From DATLNF01 sp035536235 (GTDB lineage: Bacteria; Actinomycetota; Actinomycetes; BP-191), in contig DATLOQ010000062.1 in assembly GCA_035536235.1 (NCBI GenBank), positions 1 to 10,051 of the forward strand: a stretch of DNA of 10,051 nucleotides, written 5' to 3'. Of the stretch, positions 1 through 6,227 are shown piece after piece. Position numbers and translations under genes: made by a program. Within the stretch, counting starts at the first letter, position 1. Each line of letters starts with the position of its first letter. The notes below the pieces were generated by a model. That model ran no database searches. It worked only from the letters and a program-made list of their open reading frames with translations, and was not told the DNA's origin.

Positions 1-1
1 G

Positions 2-289
2 GAGGGTAGCCCGCTCGCGGCACACGAGACCCTGCTTGCCGGCCGGCCGCTCGTCGCCACCTCCGTCGGTGGGTTGCCGGAGCTCCTGGGCGGGGGCGCT
101 GCTCGACTGGTGCCCGCTGAGGACCCCGTCGCGCTCGCCGAGGCCGTCGACGTGCTGCTCGACGAGCCTGAGACCCGTGCCGCTCTCGCCCGCGCGGGTC
201 AGGCGCGGGGTGCCGAGTGGCCCGACGGGCCGACCGCTGCGCGCTCAGCACTCGATGTGGTGGCAGGGCTCGTGGTGCTGCCGCGATGA
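2..289 (+). CDS. Glycosyltransferase, GT-B fold (GT4-like), C-terminal fragment
   Basis: The reading frame is open from the left edge, so only the last 95 residues are present. It begins with EGSPLAAHE, which fits the E-x7-E motif of the nucleotide-sugar-binding C-terminal domain of retaining GT-B glycosyltransferases. It continues with GRPLVATSVGGLPELLG and a typical helical end (LVPAEDPVALAEAV). By family knowledge such enzymes move a sugar from a nucleotide or lipid donor to an acceptor, usually at the cytoplasmic face of the membrane for envelope glycans or glycolipids. Donor and acceptor cannot be told from this piece. The stop TGA overlaps the ATG of the next gene (ATGA), so the two are probably co-translated. 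The neighbour is a multispan membrane protein, which fits an envelope role by inference. I am confident of the family and not of the substrate. Confidence 0.88.
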   Translation, partial: EGSPLAAHETLLAGRPLVATSVGGLPELLGGGAARLVPAEDPVALAEAVDVLLDEPETRAALARAGQARGAEWPDGPTAARSALDVVAGLVVLPR

Positions 290-2385
290 CCGCTGCGGAG
301 CTGGGGTTAGCGACTCGACGCGCGAGGGGTGGCCTGGCGGTGCTCGTGGCGCTGACAGTCCTCATCGGGGCGTTCGTCTCGTGGCCGGACCCGGCGACCG
401 CACAGCCACCACGACCGCGTGTGATCGTCGTCGGCGTACCCGGCCTCGCCTGGGAGCACGTCGAACCGGACCGGGCACCCGCCCTCGCTGGTCTCGCCGC
501 GCAGGGCTCCCTCGGGTCGTTGTCGGTGCGAGCGGCGACGGCAGCCACCCGCCGCTACGACGGCTGGGTCACCTTCGCAGCGGGCAACCGGGCCCGCGCC
601 CGCACAGCGAAGGAGGGAAGCAAGGTCGAGCTGCCGCCGGAGGGCCAGGAGCGGCTGCCCGATCCAGTGACGCTCCCCGCAGGCGGTGCCCGCGACGCGG
701 CCATCGAGCCGATCCAGGAGAACAACGACCGACTCACGTTCGACACCCGGATCGGTGCACTGGGTGCTGCCCTGCGCCGTGGCGGACTGCGTACGGCGGC
801 GTTCGGCCGGGGTGCGGTGCTCGGCGTCGCTGACGAGACCGGCCTCGTCGATGAGGCGGCTCCGTCAGCCGCCGATGCGCTGCACAGCGACGCCGCCCTC
901 GTGGTCATCGAAGCACTGGGCCTCTATCGATCCCGCACCGGCCTGGAAACCGTCGACCAGGTGGTCGCGGCCGCCGCTGCCGCCAGGCGGCCGCAGGACC
1001 TGCTGCTGATTCTCGGGGTGAGCCACGGTCGGCTCGAGGACCCGCGGCTCCATGTGGCGATTGCCGTGGGCGGCGACTTCGGGCGCGGGCTCCTTCGGTC
1101 GGCGTCCACCCGGCGGGCCGGGTTCGTCCAGCTCATCGACGCCGCGCCGACTGTGCTGCACCACCTCGACCTCCCGGTGCCGCCGACGATGGTAGGCCAG
1201 CGCTTCGTGCGGGTCGGCCCTCGCACCACGGCTCCCACTGAGCTTGTCGCGCAGCTGGTCGACGCCGATCGCGCTGCCTCGGCGCAGCGGCGCTACGTGC
1301 CGCCCTTCTTCTTCCTCCTCGTGCTGGCCCAGCTGCTCCTCTACGGCTACGCCTGGTGGGCCCTTCGCCGACGCCCCGCCGAGGCACGCGACATCATCCG
1401 CGCCGTGACGCGCCAGGCATCGCTCGCCTTCGCCGCAGTGCCAGCAGCGACCTACCTGGCCAACCTCGTGCCTTGGTGGCGTCATGGGCTGGTCTTCCTG
1501 CTGATCGTCGTCGCCGTCTTCGTCACCGCGATATCGCTGATTGCGTCCTACGGGCCTTGGCGGCGCCGGGTGCTTGGTCCGCCGGGAGCGGTGGCCGGCA
1601 TCACCGCCATCGTGATGGCAGTCGACCTTGTCACCGGAGCTCAGCTGCAGCTGTCCAGCCTCGCGGGGTATTCGCCGATCGTCGCGGGCCGCTTCGCGGG
1701 GATCGGCAATGTCGCGTTCGCGGTCTTCGCCACTAGCGCCTTGCTTGCGACAGCGGCGTTGTGCGACGGTCGGGGGCGCCGAACGACGGTGCTTATCGTG
1801 GCGGCAGTGGGGCTCGTCACTGTTGTCGTCGACGGCAACCCTTCTTGGGGAAGTGACTTCGGCGGGGTCATCGCGCTGGTGCCCGGGTTCGCTGTTCTCG
1901 GGCTGCAGCTCACCCGCCGTCGCATCTCATGGCGCATCGCCGTGATCATCGGAGCGGCCGCGCTCGGCCTGGTCGCCGGATTCGCCCTCCTCGACTACAG
2001 CCGGCCGCCGGATGCGCGGTCCCACCTGGGCCGCTTCGTCGCCCAGGTGCGCGACGGCGGTGCGGCCACCATCGTGCAGCGCAAAGCAGAGGCCAATGTG
2101 CGGCTGCTCACCCACAGTGTGCTCACCCTGGTGGTGCCGATCGCGACGGCATTCCTGGCCTTCGTCTTGCTCAAGCCCTGGGGCGGCCTGCGCCGGGCCC
2201 TCGAGCGGACCCCGGCACTCCGAGCTGGGCTCATCGCCGTTCTTGTCATGGGCGTGGTGGGCTTTGCGGCCAACGACTCGGGGGTGGCCGTGCCGGCACT
2301 GGCGCTGACCCTGGCAGTTCCCGTCGCACTCACGGTGTCTGTGCGCACCGCCGAGATCGAGGCGGCGGAGCGCTCAGCCCGATGA
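286..2385 (+). CDS. Membrane protein with degenerate alkaline-phosphatase-like outer domain and about 11 further membrane segments
   Basis: 699 residues. The ATG at 286 overlaps the upstream stop; a more upstream in-frame start would lie inside the glycosyltransferase gene and is less likely. Residues 15-33 form a membrane anchor after RRAR. Residues 45-310 resemble the alkaline phosphatase superfamily: a beta strand with GVPGL (50-54), YDGWVTFAAGNR (91-102), GVSHG (244-248), and DAAPTVLHHLDLPVP (285-299), the usual end of such domains. Several metal-ligand positions look altered: Pro52 where Asp is usual, and VSHG where SDHG is usual. Membrane segments follow at about 338-360, 376-396, 400-420, 434-451, 470-491, 500-516, 527-543, 550-570, 611-629, 647-664 and 668-686. 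Arg clusters fall on alternate loops, which puts the phosphatase-like domain outside the cell and the C-terminus inside. Conserved-looking outer loops carry GYSP (461-464), GNPSWGSDFGG (517-527) and NDSG (663-666). I do not know a named function; a role in handling an envelope polymer or lipid-linked substrate is inference. Confidence 0.82.
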   Translation: MTAAELGLATRRARGGLAVLVALTVLIGAFVSWPDPATAQPPRPRVIVVGVPGLAWEHVEPDRAPALAGLAAQGSLGSLSVRAATAATRRYDGWVTFAAGNRARARTAKEGSKVELPPEGQERLPDPVTLPAGGARDAAIEPIQENNDRLTFDTRIGALGAALRRGGLRTAAFGRGAVLGVADETGLVDEAAPSAADALHSDAALVVIEALGLYRSRTGLETVDQVVAAAAAARRPQDLLLILGVSHGRLEDPRLHVAIAVGGDFGRGLLRSASTRRAGFVQLIDAAPTVLHHLDLPVPPTMVGQRFVRVGPRTTAPTELVAQLVDADRAASAQRRYVPPFFFLLVLAQLLLYGYAWWALRRRPAEARDIIRAVTRQASLAFAAVPAATYLANLVPWWRHGLVFLLIVVAVFVTAISLIASYGPWRRRVLGPPGAVAGITAIVMAVDLVTGAQLQLSSLAGYSPIVAGRFAGIGNVAFAVFATSALLATAALCDGRGRRTTVLIVAAVGLVTVVVDGNPSWGSDFGGVIALVPGFAVLGLQLTRRRISWRIAVIIGAAALGLVAGFALLDYSRPPDARSHLGRFVAQVRDGGAATIVQRKAEANVRLLTHSVLTLVVPIATAFLAFVLLKPWGGLRRALERTPALRAGLIAVLVMGVVGFAANDSGVAVPALALTLAVPVALTVSVRTAEIEAAERSAR

Positions 2386-3212
2386 CTGAGGTGGTTGCGG
2401 AGCTGTACGCCCTGGATCCAGAGGCGTTCACGGCTGCCCGCGACCAGCTGGTCCGTCAGCTGCGGGTCGAAGGGGATCGGCCTGGTGCGATCGCCGTGAA
2501 GCAGCTGCGCCGACCGACGGTGGCTGCGTGGCTGCTCAACCTGGTGGCGCGCGAGCGGCCCGCGGCGGTGGAGGCAGTTCTCGAGCTCGGGACGCGCTTG
2601 CGTGCCGCGCAGTCCGACGCAATGGCCGGTCGGGGCGGTGCCGCCCTCCGAGAGCTCACCGCCGATCGTCGACTGGTGGTGCAGGCGGCTGTCGACGCCG
2701 CGATCGAGCTCGCGCAGCTTCGTGAACGCGGCATCGCGGCCGCGCATGTGGACGAGATCACCCGCACCGTTGAAGCCGCCCTGGCCGACAGCGACATCGC
2801 TGACCGATGGCGCAGTGGGCTGCTCTCGACGGCCGAGCAGGCGGCTGGGTTCGTCTTCGGAGCTGCCGATGCACTTGCCGTGGCGCAGCGCGAGACCGCC
2901 CTACGACCTCCGCCGGCCGAGAAGTCAGCCGCTTCGGTCGTGCGTGGCAGAAGCGCTGTTCCCGACGACCGTCCCGACCAACATGTCGCGGATCTGCAAC
3001 GCGACGTCGAGGCCGCGCGGGCTGCGGTGGTCGTGGCCCAGGAGGAGCTCGAACGCTGCCGCTCGGAATCTGCCAGCGCGGACCAGGCTGCCCGGGCCGC
3101 CCGGGCGGCGCTGAAAGACGCGCTCAAAGCAGCCACCCGAGCCGATCTCGCAGCCGCGACGGCCGAGCAGGCTCTGTGGGCGGAGACCGACCGGGCGAGC
3201 AGGGGCAGCTAA
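2382..3212 (+). CDS. Conserved-type actinobacterial protein of unknown function, helical with C-terminal coiled coil
   Basis: 276 residues. The ATG at 2382 overlaps the preceding TGA (ATGA), so translation is probably coupled to the membrane protein. The N-terminal half (about 1-110) has a pattern I associate with an uncharacterised actinobacterial family: ELYALDPEAFTAARDQLV (7-24), AIAVKQLRRPTVAAWLLN (36-53), then RLRAAQ (72-77) and ADRRLVVQAAVDAAI (94-108). Residues 117-165 are also helical. Residues 170-200 are Pro/Arg-rich and probably disordered. Residues 201-270 are Ala/Glu/Arg-rich with heptad-like spacing and probably form a coiled coil. There is no signal peptide, membrane span or recognisable catalytic motif, so it is likely cytoplasmic. 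The reactivity of the lone Cys226 is unknown. Function is not assigned; a scaffold or nucleic-acid-associated role would be a guess. The gene itself is well supported by its overlap, its length and codon usage like its neighbours. Confidence 0.8.
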   Translation: MTEVVAELYALDPEAFTAARDQLVRQLRVEGDRPGAIAVKQLRRPTVAAWLLNLVARERPAAVEAVLELGTRLRAAQSDAMAGRGGAALRELTADRRLVVQAAVDAAIELAQLRERGIAAAHVDEITRTVEAALADSDIADRWRSGLLSTAEQAAGFVFGAADALAVAQRETALRPPPAEKSAASVVRGRSAVPDDRPDQHVADLQRDVEAARAAVVVAQEELERCRSESASADQAARAARAALKDALKAATRADLAAATAEQALWAETDRASRGS

Positions 3213-3250
3213 GCCGATGTCCGTTTCACCGGCGCCGTCGACCCAACGAT

Positions 3251-3275
3251 GTTCAGGAGGGCGCTGCAGGGGTAC
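3251..3275 (+). promoter_or_regulatory. Candidate SigB/SigF-type stress promoter for the GlsB/YeaQ-like gene
   Basis: GTTC at 3251-3254 and GGGTAC at 3270-3275 are separated by 15 bases. The actinobacterial general-stress sigma factors (SigB/SigF class) are known to use GTTT, a spacer of about 15-17 bases, and GGGTAT, so each half here differs from that pattern by one base. Transcription would start near 3282, giving a leader of about 36 bases to the ATG at 3318. Small membrane proteins of the gene's family are commonly stress-induced, which agrees with this. It is a pattern match only. Confidence 0.45.
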
Positions 3276-3307
3276 GCCGTAGCCAGGCAATTCCCGGTCA
3301 CGTCTGT

Positions 3308-3313
3308 AGGAGG
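3308..3313 (+). promoter_or_regulatory. Strong Shine-Dalgarno AGGAGG fixing the GlsB-like start
   Basis: AGGAGG lies four bases before the ATG at 3318. It is the strongest ribosome binding site in the window and rules out the in-frame ATG at 3249, which would add 23 non-family residues ahead of the membrane segment. Confidence 0.8.
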
Positions 3314-3317
3314 ACAC

Positions 3318-3593
3318 ATGCTCGGCTTCATTCTCGCCTTGATCATCATCGGTCTGATTGCGGGCTTCATCGCCCGGGCGCTGGTGCCCGGAGATGACTC
3401 CATGAGCATCGGCGCGACGATCCTGCTCGGCATCATCGGCTCGTTCATCGGCGGTCTGCTCGGGGCGCTCGTCTTCGGCAAGGACGGCGACGACGGGCTC
3501 CTGCAGCCGTCGGGCATCATCGGCTCCATCCTCGGTGCGGTGATCGCTCTGCTGGTCTACCGGGCGACCGCGGGCAAGCGCTCCCACGTGTAG
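3318..3593 (+). CDS. GlsB/YeaQ/YmgE family small stress membrane protein
   Basis: 91 residues, the usual size for this family (once called transglycosylase-associated proteins). Three hydrophobic segments are visible: about 2-22 (GFILALIIIGLIAGFIARAL), 30-53 (IGATILLGIIGSFIGGLLGALVF) and 64-82 (PSGIIGSILGAVIALLVYR). Each is rich in Gly, with GLIAGFIA near the start and the central GIIGSFIGG typical of the family. The loop 54-61 (GKDGDDGL) is acidic and the tail is basic (GKRSHV). It is an inner-membrane protein whose biochemical role is not established in the family; members are often induced by general, acid or osmotic stress. It stands alone: 105 bases separate it from the upstream gene, a stress-type promoter candidate precedes it, and a strong hairpin follows it 43 bases after the stop, so it is probably its own transcription unit. 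Confidence 0.88.
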   Translation: MLGFILALIIIGLIAGFIARALVPGDDSMSIGATILLGIIGSFIGGLLGALVFGKDGDDGLLQPSGIIGSILGAVIALLVYRATAGKRSHV

Positions 3594-3635
3594 CTCTGGT
3601 CCGACTCGGTAGCCACCTCAGTACTTTCCATCGAC

Positions 3636-3677
3636 CGCTGAAGCCCGTCGGCCCGCTGTGGCTGGCGGGCTTCGGCG
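3636..3677 (+). terminator. Strong hairpin, probable terminator of the GlsB-like gene
   Basis: Bases 3636-3653 pair with 3660-3677: 18 consecutive pairs, three of them G-U, closing a six-base loop (CGCTGT). The core GAAGCCCG/CGGGCTTC is perfect. No T-run follows, which is common for high-GC actinobacterial terminators. It lies between the GlsB-like stop and the pyrG promoter, where a terminator is expected. Confidence 0.65.
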
Positions 3678-3709
3678 CGTCGCGAGGCTGGTCGGCTGGC
3701 GCCCTGCGG

Positions 3710-3715
3710 TATCCT
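3710..3715 (+). promoter_or_regulatory. Candidate -10 element of pyrG
   Basis: TATCCT fits the TANNNT pattern of actinobacterial principal-sigma promoters and lies 95 bases before the pyrG start, after the probable terminator. No clear -35 box is visible 16-18 bases upstream, only a weak CTGGTC at 3688-3693. Transcription would begin at about 3720-3724. Confidence 0.4.
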
Positions 3716-3718
3716 CGA

Positions 3719-3796
3719 CTCCCGTGGAGCTGCGGGCCACCTTCCCCGGGGCGACACCCATCGGTCACTCACCGATGTGACGACAGACCACGGGAG
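3719..3796 (+). promoter_or_regulatory. pyrG 5' leader with complement to its own Shine-Dalgarno region
   Basis: CTCCCGTGG at 3719-3727 is the exact reverse complement of CCACGGGAG at 3788-3796, which contains the likely pyrG Shine-Dalgarno (GGGAG, 3792-3796, eight bases before GTG). The same 5' bases could instead form a small local hairpin (3721-3725 with 3732-3736, loop GGAGCT), so the two folds exclude each other. If the transcript begins near 3720 this could make ribosome access switchable. The pairing is read directly from the sequence; regulation is inference. Confidence 0.35.
3759..3777 (+). repeat. Perfect inverted repeat (7-bp stem) in the pyrG leader
   Basis: CATCGGT (3759-3765) and ACCGATG (3771-3777) pair perfectly around a CACTC loop. 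It sits inside the longer pairing of the leader, 27 bases before the pyrG start, and has no T-run. It could be an RNA hairpin or a short operator. Confidence 0.5.
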
Positions 3797-3804
3797 CCGC
3801 GGCA

Positions 3805-5487
3805 GTGACCAAGCACCTGTTCGTCACCGGAGGCGTCGCCTCCAGCCTGGGCAAGGGGCTCACCGCTGCCAGCCTGGGCCGGGTGCTCACCTCACGTGGC
3901 GTACGGGTCACGATGCAGAAGCTCGACCCGTACCTCAACGTCGACCCCGGCACGATGAACCCTTTTCAGCACGGCGAGGTCTTCGTCACCGATGACGGAG
4001 CGGAGTGCGACCTCGACATCGGCCACTACGAGCGCTTCCTCGGCACCGAGCTGCTCGGCAGCGCCAACGTCACCACCGGTCAGGTCTACAGCCAGGTCAT
4101 CGCCAAGGAGCGCAGAGGCGAGTACCTCGGCGACACGGTGCAGGTGATCCCGCACATCACCAACGAGATCAAGGCCCGCATCCGGCGACTCTCCGGCGAC
4201 GACATCGACCTCATCATCACGGAGGTCGGCGGCACGGTAGGCGACATCGAGTCTCTCCCTTTTCTGGAGGCCATCCGCCAGATCCGCCACGACGTCGGCC
4301 GGGACAACGTGTTCTACCTGCACGTGTCGCTGATCCCGTACCTCGGGCCGTCGGGGGAGCTCAAGACCAAGCCCACGCAGCACTCCGTCGCGGCCCTGCG
4401 CTCGATCGGCATCCAGCCCGACGCGATCGTCTGCCGCAGTGACCGCCCCATCAACAACAACCTCAAGCGCAAGATCAGCCTCATGTGCGACGTCGACGTA
4501 GAGGCGGTCATCTCCGCCGTCGACGCGCCGTCGATCTACGACATCCCCAAGGTCATCGCCGCGGAAGGCCTCGACGACTACGTCGTACGACGGCTGGCCC
4601 TGGCGGCCCACGACCCCGACTGGTCCGAGTGGGATGCACTTCTCCAGCGCGTGCACCACCCGCGACGTGCGGTCCGCATCGCGATGGTGGGCAAGTACGT
4701 CGACCTGCCGGATGCCTACCTCTCGGTCAGTGAGGCACTGCGCGCTGGCGGCTTCGCGAATGACGCGAAGGTGGACATCGTCTGGGTGACCTCCGACGAC
4801 TGCACGCCCGAACACGTCGGGTCCGTGCTGGGCGACGTCGACGGGGTGCTGATTCCCGGAGGCTTCGGGGTGCGTGGTATCGAGGGCAAGATCGACGCCG
4901 TGCGGTGGGCGCGCGAGCACGGCGTGCCGATCCTCGGCATCTGCCTCGGCCTGCAGTGCATGACGATCGAAGTCGCCCGGCACCTGGCCGGGCTCGACGG
5001 CGCCAACTCGGCGGAGTTCGACGAGGCGACACCGCACCCGGTCATCGCCACGATGGCCGACCAGCGCGATGTCGTGGCCGGCGAACGGGACATGGGCGGC
5101 ACCATGCGCCTGGGTCTCTATCCCTGCAAGCTCCTGGCCGGCTCGCAAGCCGCCGACGCCTACGGCGAGCCGTACGTCGACGAGCGGCACCGGCACCGCT
5201 ACGAGGTCAACAACGCGTATCGAAAGCAGCTGGAGGACGCCGGTCTGATCTTCTCGGGCACCTCGCCCGACGGTCGCCTGGTGGAGATCGCCGAGCTGCC
5301 GAAAGAGGCCCACCGCTTCTTCGTCGGCGCGCAGTTCCACCCCGAGTTCCGCTCCCGCCCGACCCGGGCGCACCCGCTGTTCAGCGCCTTCATCGAGGCG
5401 GCCGTCGGCTGGTCAGAGGAGCGTTCGGGCCGGCTGCCGATCGAGCTGACCGAGACCTACGTCGTGGGCGAGCCGGCACTGCCCTGA
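3805..5487 (+). CDS. pyrG: CTP synthase (glutamine hydrolysing)
   Basis: 560 residues, within the usual 530-590. The enzyme aminates UTP to CTP with ATP, using ammonia from glutamine; it is the last step of de novo pyrimidine nucleotide synthesis and is cytosolic. The synthetase domain covers about 1-270: TGGVASSLGKG (8-18) with the P-loop SLGKG, DLDIGHYERF (69-78) with Mg-binding Asp71, TEVGGTVGDIES (139-150) with Glu140, and KTKPTQHS (187-194), the UTP/CTP-binding stretch. The class I glutaminase domain covers about 290-535: PGGFG (351-355), GICLGLQ (378-384) with nucleophile Cys380, and FHPE (511-514) with His512 and Glu514 completing the triad. The start is GTG at 3805, preceded by GGGAG at eight bases; MTKHLFVTGG is the family's N-terminus. 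All key residues are present and the gene appears functional. Its leader can pair with the ribosome binding site (see that entry). A 73-base gap with no clear terminator separates it from the next gene. Confidence 0.98.
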   Translation: MTKHLFVTGGVASSLGKGLTAASLGRVLTSRGVRVTMQKLDPYLNVDPGTMNPFQHGEVFVTDDGAECDLDIGHYERFLGTELLGSANVTTGQVYSQVIAKERRGEYLGDTVQVIPHITNEIKARIRRLSGDDIDLIITEVGGTVGDIESLPFLEAIRQIRHDVGRDNVFYLHVSLIPYLGPSGELKTKPTQHSVAALRSIGIQPDAIVCRSDRPINNNLKRKISLMCDVDVEAVISAVDAPSIYDIPKVIAAEGLDDYVVRRLALAAHDPDWSEWDALLQRVHHPRRAVRIAMVGKYVDLPDAYLSVSEALRAGGFANDAKVDIVWVTSDDCTPEHVGSVLGDVDGVLIPGGFGVRGIEGKIDAVRWAREHGVPILGICLGLQCMTIEVARHLAGLDGANSAEFDEATPHPVIATMADQRDVVAGERDMGGTMRLGLYPCKLLAGSQAADAYGEPYVDERHRHRYEVNNAYRKQLEDAGLIFSGTSPDGRLVEIAELPKEAHRFFVGAQFHPEFRSRPTRAHPLFSAFIEAAVGWSEERSGRLPIELTETYVVGEPALP

Positions 5488-5560
5488 TCAGGCCACCCAT
5501 CGAGCCCCCTACGACGAATGACGTATGGACGTCGCCGTGTGTCGTCCGAAGACTCCTGGC

Positions 5561-6187
5561 ATGCCTAGTCTTACTCCTGACCACGACTCGGCGCCGACCG
5601 AGATCAGCCGCCGCACCGCGATCATCAAGGGCACGGCGCTGACCGCCGCCGTATGGGCGGCGCCGGCGATCACGTCGGCCGCCCCCGCCTTCGCCCAAGG
5701 TTCGCCGCCGGCGGGCCAACGCCAGAGCATCGACCTGCGTTCGAGCCAGCAGGCGACCGGCACCGACGACCCACTGGTCGAGGTGCTGCTCAACGGCAGC
5801 TGGGTGCCCGCCACGGCCGTGAACAACGGCTTCTACGTCGCCTTCCCGGGCACCGGGTTCGTCGACGCGCGCGGGGTGTGCGCGGGTAACACGATCTTCG
5901 CGTTCCGGGTGCCGTTCACCCTGCCGGCCGGCTTCGCATCACCGCAGCTCGACGGCCGGGCCCAGGCCGACAACGACGTGGCGGTCCGGCTCAACGGGTC
6001 CCCGGTGCTCGCCGCTCAGCCGGCCAACAACAGCACCAGCAACTTCGACGGCAACAACCCGGCGGTGTTCTCGACCGACAACCCGGCCTTCTTCGTTCCC
6101 GGGCAGAACTTCCTCTACTTCGATGTTCACAACTTCGGCTGCCCGCTGGCCCTGGACCTCATCGCGACGGTCACCTACCTCGGCTGA
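5561..6187 (+). CDS. Tat-exported protein with lectin-like beta-sandwich appearance, function unknown
   Basis: 208 residues from the ATG at 5561; an in-frame ATG at 5525 would add 12 residues, and neither has a good Shine-Dalgarno. The N-terminus is a twin-arginine signal: SRRTAIIKG (Arg17, Arg18), a hydrophobic stretch TALTAAVWAAPAITSAAPA, and a cleavage site after AFA (about residue 45). The mature part is rich in Asn, Phe, Val and Gly. It holds ADNDVAVRLNGSPV (136-149) and FFVPGQNFLYFDVHNFG (177-193), ending in a beta strand IATVTYLG. This ladder (DN..V.LNG, then F.PG.N.L.F.V.N) is the one seen in galactose-binding-like beta-sandwich domains of secreted surface or adhesin proteins. Cys107 and Cys194 are the only cysteines of the mature chain and could form a disulfide. 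No anchor follows, so it is probably released or wall-associated. No catalytic motif is visible; carbohydrate binding is inference. Confidence 0.82.
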   Translation: MPSLTPDHDSAPTEISRRTAIIKGTALTAAVWAAPAITSAAPAFAQGSPPAGQRQSIDLRSSQQATGTDDPLVEVLLNGSWVPATAVNNGFYVAFPGTGFVDARGVCAGNTIFAFRVPFTLPAGFASPQLDGRAQADNDVAVRLNGSPVLAAQPANNSTSNFDGNNPAVFSTDNPAFFVPGQNFLYFDVHNFGCPLALDLIATVTYLG

Positions 6188-6190
6188 CGA

Positions 6191-6211
6191 GAGCCGGCGG
6201 CAACCCGGCTC
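6191..6211 (+). terminator. Hairpin directly after the Tat-exported protein gene
   Basis: GAGCCGG (6191-6197) pairs perfectly with CCGGCTC (6205-6211) around a seven-base loop, starting three bases after the stop. No T-run follows. It probably ends or attenuates the upstream transcript, immediately before the putative nudix promoter. Confidence 0.45.
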
Positions 6212-6214
6212 CGG

Positions 6215-6220
6215 TACCGT
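6215..6220 (+). promoter_or_regulatory. Candidate -10 for leaderless transcription of the Nudix gene
   Basis: TACCGT matches TANNNT and is followed by seven bases and then the ATG at 6228. That spacing puts the transcript start at or next to the start codon, the arrangement of leaderless actinobacterial mRNAs. No Shine-Dalgarno is visible before the ATG, which agrees. No convincing -35 box is seen. Confidence 0.45.
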
Positions 6221-6227
6221 GGCGGCG

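Noticed and set aside
36..833. 265-codon + strand frame across the glycosyltransferase end and the next gene
   Set aside because: It is rich in Arg, Pro and Ser with no domain and overlaps two better genes that are joined by an ATGA overlap.
3892..5373. Open frame of 493 codons on the - strand, antisense to pyrG
   Set aside because: It lies within a complete, motif-perfect pyrG. Its composition is what the complement of a high-GC gene gives, and no family motif or ribosome binding site is seen.
5527..5547. GGACG/CGTCC inverted repeat downstream of pyrG as a terminator
   Set aside because: It has only a five-base stem with an eleven-base loop, easily expected by chance at this GC content.
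5525..5560. Earlier ATG for the Tat-exported protein
   Set aside because: It adds 12 residues ahead of the signal without a Shine-Dalgarno. The ATG at 5561 gives a more usual distance to the twin arginines, but the choice is not firm.
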